Positions 10,579-19,944 of a DNA stretch of 64,000 nt are shown in pieces; within the stretch, counting starts at the first letter, position 1, and the number at the start of each line of letters is the position of its first letter. Location: positions 52,160,991-52,224,990 of the forward strand of contig NC_079149.1 of NCBI RefSeq assembly GCF_945859685.1, read 5' to 3'. The notes beneath the pieces were generated by a model. It was given only the letters and a program-made list of their open reading frames with translations. It did not search any database and was not told the DNA's origin. This DNA comes from Eupeodes corollae (Eukaryota > Arthropoda > Insecta > Diptera > Syrphidae). The position numbers and the translations under genes were made by a program.

Positions 10579-12975
10579 CTAAGAAGCTAGGTTTGAAATC
10601 AATATGTTATCTGAAGATAAACAAGATAAATTATAGCGTACATTGATTTTGTCAATTCTTTGCAGAACTGGTTCTATGTTTGACATAGCGTGAAGTTCAG
10701 CTGTTGAAAACGACCATGGAAGCTTCAGAATCATTTTTAAAACTTTATTTTGAGCTATTTGAAGTCTACGAATATGGCTTTTTGCACATATCCCCCAACA
10801 CGGTGAACCATAAAACATAATTGCTTGAAAAACTGCTTTAAATATCAGGAGCTTATTATCATTACTCAGTTTAGATTTGCGGTTTATGAATGGATAAAGA
10901 GTTTTGATAGTTATATTAACCTTCTTGATTACTTCTTGTACATGCAAGCCAAAAGTTAAAGTTTTATCTAAATGAACTCCAAGATACTTAGCACTTGAAC
11001 GCCATTCTGTACTTATTCCACCAACTTGAAGATTATTGCTTGGCAAGAAACAGGCTTTTCTTTTTCTTGAGAAAAAGATAGCCTGAGTCTTTGAGGCATT
11101 TATTTTTATCTTCCAATCAAACAAATAATCTTGAACTACATTAAGAGCAGATTGCAGATTTGTTTCAATAATGAAACCAACTGAATCTGATGAAAAGATA
11201 CAAGTATCGTCAGCGAATGTAGCTTTATCACAGTTTGTTAAACATGGAAAGTCGTAGGTAAAGATAGTGTATAAGATTGGACCTAGCACCGAGCCTTGAG
11301 GTACACCTGCCATGATATTGTAAGATTCAGAAGACCAATTATTTATTGAAACCTTAAACTTCCTTTCAGACAGAAAGGATTGAATGGTCTTTATAAGGTA
11401 CATTGGGAAATTGAGTCTTAAAAGTTTGTGTAATAATGCATTATGCCAAACAGTATCAAATGCTTTTTCAATGTCAAGGAGTACCATGCCCGTACTTTTA
11501 CCCATTCTAAAATTATTTTTAATGTGTTTGGTAATTCGATGAACTTGATGTACTGTGCTGTGGTGAGCCCTAAAGCCAAATTGCTCAAGCGGTAAAATAT
11601 TATTTCTAGTTACTTGAGACACAAGTTTACTTTTTAGAATCTGTTCGAAACATTTGCTTAGTGAGCTTAATAAACTTATTGGTCTATAATTGCTTGGTGA
11701 ATTTGCACTTTTACCAGGCTTCAAAATGGGTATTATTTTGGCTGTTTTCCAAACATTAGGAAAGTAGCTCACCTTCAAACAACAGTTAAATAAGAGTTGT
11801 AAGAACTTAATTCCCGATTTTGGCAAATTCCTTAAATACAAATTTTTAATACCATCAAAACCCGCAGATTTTCTTGTTTTAAGTGCCATAAGTACATCTT
11901 TGACGTCTTGAAATGAAACATGCCCATAAATATCATTTGCAGTACTTGAGTTTATAAAATTGATTGAGTCACTGACCACTGACTCAACTGTAGTATTACA
12001 AGGGATACCTGTAGTAGTCAAATGGTTTACATAAAAGGTTTCAGCCAAGGCATTCGCTTTTTCAACACTTGAAATCATTACATTATTCCCAACTTTGAAA
12101 GCTGGAATATACGTATTTTTCTTTTTGATTATTTTGACTAAATTCCAAAAAGGTTTACTCCCTTTGTCTAATCTCTGTAATTTTTGATTCCATGCTTGGT
12201 TCCTATAAGCTAAAATTGAATCCTTTATTAAGATATTAAGTACCTTAACTTCTGAATTATAATGAGGGTCTCTTGTTCTTATCCATTTTCTTCGGTTGCT
12301 ATTCCGAGTTTTTATTAGACGTAAAATGTTAGGTGGTAATAAGTTGGCCCTGTCATGACATAATATTTGTTTTTTAGGAACTGAAATGTCAACACTTTCT
12401 TCAACAGCAGTCGTGAAACAAGAAACTGCAAAGTCTATTTGTTGCTGATCGACAACATCGATTGAAGGTGCATGTATACATGTCAACTTGGATCTAATTT
12501 CATTTTTATATCTAGACCAATTAGCATTTTTAATGTCTAATATTTCATTTTCGTTTTCCATAGGTGAATCAAAAGATTTTATAAGAACAGGTAAATGATC
12601 TGAACTAAGCTCGTTTATGACCATAGGTTGGTTAAAAAGATTAGGCATATTACTTAAATAAAAATCTAAAGTTGATGGGTTTGATCTATTATTAGTAGGA
12701 TAGTAAGTTGGGTGAGGAGGGTACAAAATTTCAAATTGATGCCTGGAGTTAAGGCTAGCAAGAATATTACCCCATGTATTTGCTCTTAGACAACCCCAAC
12801 TTCTATGCCTACAATTAAAATCACCCCCAATAAGATATTTATCATTTATACCTATCATCTTTCTCAAGTCGTTATTCAAATGAAAACGTTTTTCCGCACT
12901 AGCTGAACCTCCCGGAAAATAAACAGAAAATATTTTTAATGCACTTCCATTAGCAAAAGGTATTTTAATTCCCAA
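10579..12975 (-). CDS. Jockey-type LINE ORF2: endonuclease plus reverse transcriptase, 5'-truncated
   Basis: This frame encodes the nicking endonuclease and reverse transcriptase that copy the element. The frame actually stays open upstream to the element's truncated end near 13015; the listed first codon at 12975 is a TTG, so no real start is present. The N-terminal portion has the endonuclease/phosphatase signatures GDFN (near residue 51) and SSDHLP (near residue 125). The reverse transcriptase follows with a FGFR block, IEKAFDTVWH, GVPQGSVLGPILY and the catalytic FADD (bases about 11205-11222). A C-terminal domain with YGSPCWGICAK comes next, and the stop lies at the 10579 end. The 798 residues contain no stop or frameshift. 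A related but distinct copy is at 58437-59999. Confidence 0.88.
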   Translation of the reverse strand: MGIKIPFANGSALKIFSVYFPGGSASAEKRFHLNNDLRKMIGINDKYLIGGDFNCRHRSWGCLRANTWGNILASLNSRHQFEILYPPHPTYYPTNNRSNPSTLDFYLSNMPNLFNQPMVINELSSDHLPVLIKSFDSPMENENEILDIKNANWSRYKNEIRSKLTCIHAPSIDVVDQQQIDFAVSCFTTAVEESVDISVPKKQILCHDRANLLPPNILRLIKTRNSNRRKWIRTRDPHYNSEVKVLNILIKDSILAYRNQAWNQKLQRLDKGSKPFWNLVKIIKKKNTYIPAFKVGNNVMISSVEKANALAETFYVNHLTTTGIPCNTTVESVVSDSINFINSSTANDIYGHVSFQDVKDVLMALKTRKSAGFDGIKNLYLRNLPKSGIKFLQLLFNCCLKVSYFPNVWKTAKIIPILKPGKSANSPSNYRPISLLSSLSKCFEQILKSKLVSQVTRNNILPLEQFGFRAHHSTVHQVHRITKHIKNNFRMGKSTGMVLLDIEKAFDTVWHNALLHKLLRLNFPMYLIKTIQSFLSERKFKVSINNWSSESYNIMAGVPQGSVLGPILYTIFTYDFPCLTNCDKATFADDTCIFSSDSVGFIIETNLQSALNVVQDYLFDWKIKINASKTQAIFFSRKRKACFLPSNNLQVGGISTEWRSSAKYLGVHLDKTLTFGLHVQEVIKKVNITIKTLYPFINRKSKLSNDNKLLIFKAVFQAIMFYGSPCWGICAKSHIRRLQIAQNKVLKMILKLPWSFSTAELHAMSNIEPVLQRIDKINVRYNLSCLSSDNILISNLAS

Positions 12976-13015
12976 GTTTTGAATTATTTTTGTATTTACA
13001 ATTGGAATTAATTCA

Positions 13016-13027
13016 TGATATTTTTAT
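13016..13027. repeat. Target-site duplication, right copy (12 bp)
   Basis: Exact repeat of 9767-9778, marking the 5' side of the Jockey insertion. Confidence 0.8.
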
Positions 13028-13094
13028 ATTTTTCAAAAGACCGAACTCAGATCAGAACCATACTCTTTGTTATTGCTTCGTAGTTTGAACCTTA

Positions 13095-13350
13095 CACAAA
13101 TAAATAAATTAGGTGGCACAACAGTGCATAGGCTCTAGTGACTTACAACTTTCATTCAAGGGATGAAGGGGACCTACAGTTCTTATGCCGAACATGAACT
13201 CAAGTTTAAGAAAGTACATTTGATGGCAAGAATTCTTCGCAAGAGGCAGTACTCATGAATAAAGCTTAAGGTGGCATAGGTGATTCGACCCAAGACCTAA
13301 GGCATTTACCATCATTTCATGGCTAGGACCGTTTAGACCTACGAGCAACT
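13095..13350 (-). mobile_element. tRNA-derived SINE, - strand copy
   Basis: The reverse complement of the SINE seen at 18246 and 57690. It has a degenerate B box (GGGTCGAATCACC in sense), the central TACTGCCTCTTGCGA-like block, the TAAGTCACTAG block, and an end GTGCCACCTAATTTATTTATTT. It has diverged more than the copy at 18246, so it is an older insertion. Confidence 0.75.
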
Positions 13351-16280
13351 TGAATCGGACAACAATTTAGGGCAAACAATCGTAGGCTTTACAATTAAAG
13401 AATTAATTGTTTTTACTGAAATTAAAAACATACATTTATACGACCTCTATGGTTCATGCAACATGATGGGCTATGCCACACAATTTTTTATCGAAGTTGT
13501 CTCTTTGATAGGTGTGATTTTTGCTGAGTTTTGTTCGCTATATCATAATGAATAAAGTTGATCAAATGTATTACCAAAATGATGGTTCGTTTCACATGGC
13601 ACAACGAAAAAATTAATTTAATAAATCAAACCTTTTGTGTGCTGATTATCTAGCGTCAAGGAGCTATGGATGGCGTGGCCTCAAGCCAGCCGTTGAATCG
13701 ACTTGTCCAAAATTATTTTTAAAACATAAGGGAAAAGTCTTATCTTTATAATAATACTACAGTCTTGTTCATAACAATAAACTTTAGGCGTTTTGTTTCT
13801 TCTAAAAAACTAAACGTCTAAAAAACACACTTAGCTTCTTTTTCTGAACATATGACAAAAAAAACAGCGTGTAACAACGACATCAAATAACGTTTGACTT
13901 ACAGATAATAACATAAAATATGTACAAAAAATTATTAGTTTTTTAAGTATCGCAATTGAAAAAATGTGAAAAACAAGTTTAACCAAAATATGTCTTGAAC
14001 CATTAATAGTTTTAATTTTATTTCCATAAATCAAAAGAGCTGAAAATAAATATTTCGCCGTCAAATATTTACAAAAAATAATAATAAAAGGCTACACAAA
14101 CATCAACTTGATTATGAATTTTACACATTTTGAAAATAAATAAAGTACGAATAATATAAAATATTTTTGTTAAAATTTTATTTAATTCTTAGTAATATTC
14201 AATAGACAATATTGTTTTAACAAAAATAAGAGCCCTAGTTCTTCTAAAAACACTATTAAATTCATGTAACGGCTAAAATATCTTTTCAGAAATCAGTTTG
14301 ATTTTAATTTTTTTCCTTTTGGCATATGCATATTTTTAAGGTCATCAATAGAAAGTTATCAATAAAGTGCATCACAACTTCCTTCATTATTATAATAGAA
14401 CTCTTGGGTACTCTTTTTGAATGAAATCTATACTGAGAATTACTTTTGCATATATTTTTTTCATAAATTAAACAACTTATTCAGCTTTGTTAAAATTCGT
14501 CAAATAATTCACATTTATTTTACTTCTTTAATATTAAACATAAATTAAATGCTACAACTCAATTTTAATCTAAAGGATTGGAAAAGAAAAATTTAATTTC
14601 CCGTGTCTACGTAACAGACACCTGAAATTGAAACGTGACATAAAATATAAAATGATCTTACCGAACACCCAGATTTAAAAATTGTACTATCATTCCGCAC
14701 GTTTTAATATCATCCCTCGGCCCCAAAATAATTGCTTAAATAGCCGAAAAGTTTAATGCTATCAATAAAACTAATGATAGATAATTACGTTTTATGTCAA
14801 AAGGACCAAAAGGAAATAAAATTATTTTATTGCTCACTATATAATATGTACTATATAGTGACATCCTTAACCTATAAAACTAGGTCTATACAAGGAATAT
14901 AGTTACGTATGTTACCATAAGCAGCACGTATTCTCATTTTGACATAAAATATGTCTACGATAACATTTATATTAGATATTACCACCGACATCATGAGAAT
15001 GATAAGACCTATCATTCTTATATGTATGTCAAACATAATTACAACTTTTGCTTCTATCCAACTCACCGGTCGTTACGACACCGCCGCGCTGCGCCGCCGG
15101 CCGCTGTGCCTTCCACGTCAATAAAATTCAATGCAAATAATTGAGAAACTTATCCGATTCGGTTGTACATAGCAAATTAATTAACACAACATTCCTTACG
15201 GGGGTCTTTTGTTTCAGCTTAAGTTAGGTAACATAACCTAGATATCTCGCACACAGTATCTCTCGTTATGTGCGCAAATTCCTACGTAATCTTTATACTC
15301 TTATGTATGGCATTTGATTTGTATTAAGGACACGTCTTTGTCCCTCAAACCATAATTTCGTAAAATTGATGCTTTTAATGGTGAAACTTTCCAAAAAGCC
15401 ACCCATATTATCGGAGTCATAAAAGAAGACAATTATTCCAGCAGACAATATCGTCCAAAATGAAACGTTCAACCCTGAGATAGTTCGCTTTGAAGGAAAC
15501 TAAAAAAGTGCTTTGATGATGATGCTTATGGTTTACTTGGAAGTGAGCTTATAGTTGAAGTAAATTACTCAGTAGATTAATATGGTTCCATGTTCTCTTA
15601 TCTAAGGACAATGTGTTCTTGCCTTTCATAATCATAAACAATGAGTTTTAGACTAAGCTGATTAGAGTTACTATTTCAATGTGCAATGTGATTGTGTGGT
15701 AATGTGCTTGTGAAGGTTTGATTAAAAATGTTTAGTATTTGTTTTAAGGGGAACCCCAATGGCCTCTTGCATTATAGGTAGCTATACTAGAGGCTAAGCT
15801 AGCAGCAGAAACCATTCTACACGTAGAATGATTTGCTCTCGATTTTGCTAGAGGGTGTGAACTTTGCGATACCTGTTGAAAACTTTACGTGAATTATGTG
15901 TTGTAAGCTATTTTTGCTAACTTTCAATGTCATACTGAATTGGTTTTGTTCAAGTCTGTAGCCGAGAGTAGGGATTGTAAGCCATATTGCAGTTTCAATT
16001 AAAAAAAAAACATCTCAAGGGTGTCAAAACAAATTGGCTAGGTCGATGTCGTCAACATTTTTTTTAAAGACTCATGTTCACTTCCAAAAATTATATTTCT
16101 CTGTTTACAATATTGTTCTAATTCGTTTTGAAAACACCAGGCACGCTTTATTATAAACGGGCATTAAATCACGCTTCAAGACTGCTGCTATTCTGAGCAG
16201 CCATAATATAGCCTTTTAATTAACAGTCGTAATAAGGTTAGATGTTTTGTGTTATTTTTCGTATTGTTTTTTTTGGTTTT
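13351..16280. other. No gene recognised
   Basis: AT-rich intronic DNA. Two structures stand out: a perfect 10-bp-arm inverted repeat TCACTATATA / TATATAGTGA at 14834-14861, and an isolated GC-rich pocket at 15065-15118. Short open frames (13831-14064, 14872-15066) show no motif. Confidence 0.4.
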
Positions 16281-17170
16281 TAACTTCCCATAGGAAGTTA
16301 TTGTAATGAGTCCGACTTGTCAAATTGAAAAACTTGACATTTTTCAAGGTCCCTACCTTAGAGTCGAAATAAAAGATTTGTAGAAAGCGTGTGTACGTAC
16401 GTTTGTACGCACGTACATCTGTACGACCGTACGTTCACGACGTTGTTTTCGTCGTCCATAGCTCAAGAACCAGAAAAGATAACTACTTCAAATAAATTTT
16501 TTTATATAGATAATAAGGCAGATAGATGCAGAACAGGCTCTCAAGAAAATTTCGTTCGTGTTTTTTTTACCATAGCAGTTTAAAAAAAAGAGAAAAATTT
16601 GGTTAACCCTAAATGTCTTACGAACCAAAAACGCTAGAGACTTGCATTAAATTAAATTTTGTACAATATTTTGTAACGTGATATCATACAAGTATATTTT
16701 TTGAAAAAAATCCAACTAACGGTTTTTTATAAATCAACAAAACTGGAAAAAATTTGTCACCTCGAAAATCTTACAAAACAATTTTGTACAACGAAAAATA
16801 ATGTTTTTAACATCTGGTAAAATTTTGATAAAAATCAAATTGACAGTTTTTTTTATAAAAAATAAAAAAACCTAAAAAACAATACTTTTACTTTGTAAAA
16901 ATTTACTTTCGACTGAAATAACTTTTCAAAAATTAAAAATATTGTCTTCAAATTTTTTATTTCGCAGAAAATATTGTTTTCGATATTCAGTATTTTTTTT
17001 TATACAAATTTAACACTTCGTTTTTTTTTTCAGTAAAAATAAAATCTACAAAAAATAGTACGCAAAAACAAGATTCTCAAACTAAACAATTTATTTAGAA
17101 GAAAAATATTGTTAGTAATTTTAAAATTTTTAAGGATAATTCACCTAACAACTTTTCAATTTTCTTTGTA
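16281..17170 (-). repeat. Minisatellite-bearing TAACTTCCCAT family, copy A
   Basis: Its terminal palindrome TAACTTCCCATAGGAAGTTA lies at 16281-16300, so the hairpin end is on the left. Next come a GTAC-rich tract (16391-16440) and a conserved block with TAGCTCAAGAACCAGAAAAG. After that come A/T-rich units resembling the 170-180 bp tandem units of copy C. The other end, which in full copies carries the CCCGTCTGTC block, is missing. The 64-codon frame at 16389-16583 is discussed in the findings; I do not call it a gene. Confidence 0.7.
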
Positions 17171-18245
17171 TTTTCACCTGTGAATTTTCCTTTGAATGGA
17201 CAACTCTAACCTCAAATGCTTAATTCCATTCAGGAATTTTGTCCAATGATAAAAATTCTAAATAATTCCAATGATTGGTTTTAATGACGAAAATCGATGA
17301 TAGCTATAACTGCTACTGATACTGATAGTATTCATACTGCTTCTCCTAAACTAGAAGTCGGCAGTGGTCATTTACTATTCAATAAGATTTGATATTGATT
17401 AACATGAGAATAAGCACATATCTGAAACACCCTGTGAAAACTTTATCAGAAATAGACGTTTTTAGGAAAACTTTTGCTTGCCATACCGCAATGAAATTCG
17501 AACTCAATAACATTATGACTTTGCAAAAGTGTAGGTATACACATATCTCCAAGTCTCTAGCTATTATCCAAGGGGCACTTTAAAGAAGGATTCCATCACC
17601 AAGGAAAACAAAAAAGAGAGAAAGTTCAATATGTCCCAGTCAGACTATAAAGGTGCGTCTTATATAGTGATGGCTGATGCTGATACTGTTAAGTGCCTCC
17701 ATCATCATGATTTCCACATATGTATGTATGTACGCATGTATGCTACTCGTATATCCATACATGAACTACACTACTCATTCGAGGATTTACGTGGTTTAAT
17801 GCTGATGGCAGCTATAAGTTGAAAGGATCTCATCGGGAGTGTACAGCATCGTCATTGCGCTATGAATTATTCATACAATTTAATGCATGATGGTAGGGCT
17901 TTGTGGGCTAAATATTCCAATTGTGGGTGGTAGAAGTGCGGTTGTCGTTGAAGGGGCAAAGGGGAGGGGTCTCTTATTTAAAATGTACTTACCCTGGGAT
18001 GAAACTGAAGAAAGACAACGGAGATTTTAATTGTGGAAACAATTTTATGGAAGTTTGCATTTATTTTTTAGTCTTTTTTGGTCTTCGTTTCATTTGAAAA
18101 AACAGTCAGCGGAAATTAATGGAAACAGAGTACAAGAGTTTGAGTGTAAACTGGTGGGTGATTTGTAAAATTAAGAATGTCCTGGATGGATTCTGTTGAA
18201 AAAGTAGATGAACATTCCTGATATTTTTATAAACGTATAATGAAA
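17171..18245. other. No gene recognised
   Basis: Mixed-composition intronic sequence with scattered GATACTG and GATGCTG repeats (about 17300-17330 and 17660-17690). No coding or transposon signal is recognised. Confidence 0.35.
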
Positions 18246-18560
18246 GACGGTGGTACCCGTGGCATGATGGTTAGTGCGTTGGACTGTCATGCTAGAGGTC
18301 TTGGGTTCGATCCCTGCCTATGCCATCTAAAATCTTTTCACGGGTACTGCCTCTTGCGAGGAATTGACAACTTCTCCAAGAGTAACTATTGTCATGAAAA
18401 AGTGCTTTCTCAAAATTAGCCGTTCGGAGTCGGCATATAAACTGTAGGTCCCCTCCATTCCTGACAACATTACTCGCACACAGGAATGGTTGAGAGTTGT
18501 AAGTCACTAGGCCTTGGTTCTCAATGGACTGTCGCGCCACCCAATTTATTTATTTATTTA
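18246..18560 (+). mobile_element. tRNA-derived SINE, best-preserved copy
   Basis: The head resembles a tRNA gene: an A-box-like TGGCATGATGG at 18260-18270 and a perfect B box GGTTCGATCCC at 18304-18314, about 34 bases apart. These are the internal RNA polymerase III promoter elements of tRNA-derived SINEs. A unique body of about 200 bases follows, ending in GCGCCACCCAATTTATTT and (ATTT)n. SINEs are copied by a partner LINE that recognises the 3' tail. The partner here is unknown, although several LINEs in this window have (TTTA)n-type tails. Other copies are at 13095-13350, 38195-38520 and 57690-57985. The 82-codon frame on the - strand is only a shadow of the repeat. Confidence 0.85.
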
Positions 18561-19599
18561 TAATGAAAGACGATATACCAGTAGAATGGTACAGAGGAAA
18601 GTTAAACTCTCTGTCCCCAAACGGAAGGTCTGATTTTAATATAACAAAGAGGCACACCATCGCATGATGTCCATCTCTTCGTTTTGTTCCTTATTCATTT
18701 TCCGGGGGAAAACATCAGGTTGGTGTAATTAATGTTTTCTTCTTTCACTGGCTTCTTCTCATCATCAAGTTTTCTGCAGTTTGTAATTAAAGTCAGTGTT
18801 GTTGTTTTTATTTTTATTATTATCATTTTGCTTTATGGACAGGCATAATTGAACGTCAAGGAGCCAACAAGTTGATCAGCATTTTGAGTTATTTAAAGAG
18901 TTATGTATGCAATTTATCATTGTATACGATATAGTAAGAAAAACGATGCGGTGGTTTGATATTTATTATCAACATTTGTGAGTTTTGTTTTCCGAATTTG
19001 ATTTGTTGTTGGTTTTAATTTTCCAATTATTTATAAAGACATCTTATTTGCTTCGTATATTATGCGGTCATATTGCTCTAATGGTCTAGGATATAAAATA
19101 TTCAAGTCGATCAATTTAGTGGTTATGTTTATTGAAAGATGAAAAGTATACCACCCACGTATTTGAAATAGAATATTGGACTATCATTACAACAATTATT
19201 TACGTTCTGAGGATGTACGATTAACAGAAAGAGAGCATGGGTGCCAAAAACAAGACCGAACTTGTAGGAAGTTTTTCAAATACTTTCCTAATTGATGGTC
19301 TTTCAAAATTTATATAAATTAAAACTGTGAACATTTAAACATCATATTTTACTCCTATATTTAATGACACAAGCTTTATATTGCAATTAACTTTCCTGTA
19401 GCTGTTGATTGCATCCAAGTAGTACCAACGTTTATCGGTATTCCTCGGTCTGCTTCTCAAGTATCCATTAGACATACATAAGTTCTGTGTACCAGATGCA
19501 TTAAAGGGTGCCCGAAAAGTAGCCAAGTACTATAATACTGGTTGGATTCACGGATTTGTATGAATATAGTATTGTAATATATTCGGCTAGGTCCACAAT
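18561..19599. other. No gene recognised
   Basis: AT-rich intronic sequence with no motif or repeat I can name. Confidence 0.35.
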
Positions 19600-19944
19600 T
19601 GTAAATAAAACACTAATTTATTTTATTTAAATAGCTCCAAACTTATTTACTGAACACTTTCAATTATTACTTTTCAAACACAGTCTTTACTGTTTCGTAG
19701 TTCACAATCAATAATAACCCGCTTCGCTTCCGATCGCCTATTTATACGCCTCAAATCGGTTCGAGAAACTACTAGGTTCTTGTAGGAGCTCAATGTTCTC
19801 GATGCTTAACGAAGCGAGTTCTACTTTTAATCACTAGATGTTGCCCCTTCTAGGTTCTTGTATGCCCTGATTGTTATCTATGCTTAGCGAAGCCAGTTCT
19901 CTTCTTAATCTCTAGATGTTGCCCCATATTCTAAATGTTCTACA
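19600..19944 (-). mobile_element. Solo LTR of a Ty3/gypsy-type retrotransposon
   Basis: In the - orientation this 345-bp block begins TGTAGAACATTTAG and ends TTTATTTACA, i.e. TG...CA ends. It contains a TATA-like GCGTATAAATAGGCG, then an AATAAA signal, in LTR order (U3-R-U5). The flanks CAAT and CAAG could be a decayed 4-bp target duplication. No polypurine tract, primer-binding site or internal region flanks it, so it is a solo LTR left by recombination. The TGTAG start recalls the mdg1/412 group, but that is a guess. The U3 part holds two imperfect copies of a roughly 75-bp unit, each ending CTAGATGTTGCCCC. Confidence 0.65.

Larger units (their letters stand above)
9779..13015 (-). mobile_element. 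Jockey-clade LINE, 5'-truncated copy
   Basis: A 3.2 kb element on the - strand between two identical 12-bp target duplications. The 5' end is cut within the endonuclease domain, as is usual for incomplete reverse transcription. After the stop codon there is an unusually long 3'UTR of about 800 bases. About 450 of these are degenerate (TTTA)n in the element's sense, and the element ends in (ACAAT)n at 9779-9806. The coding frame is unbroken, so the insertion is probably young. Confidence 0.88.

Noticed and set aside
18246..18330. A functional tRNA gene
   Set aside because: A and B boxes are present, but there is no acceptor stem or plausible anticodon stem-loop, and the head occurs in four dispersed copies with a SINE body.
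18292..18540. 82-codon frame on the - strand
   Set aside because: It covers the SINE in antisense; the tRNA-like head and tail explain the sequence.
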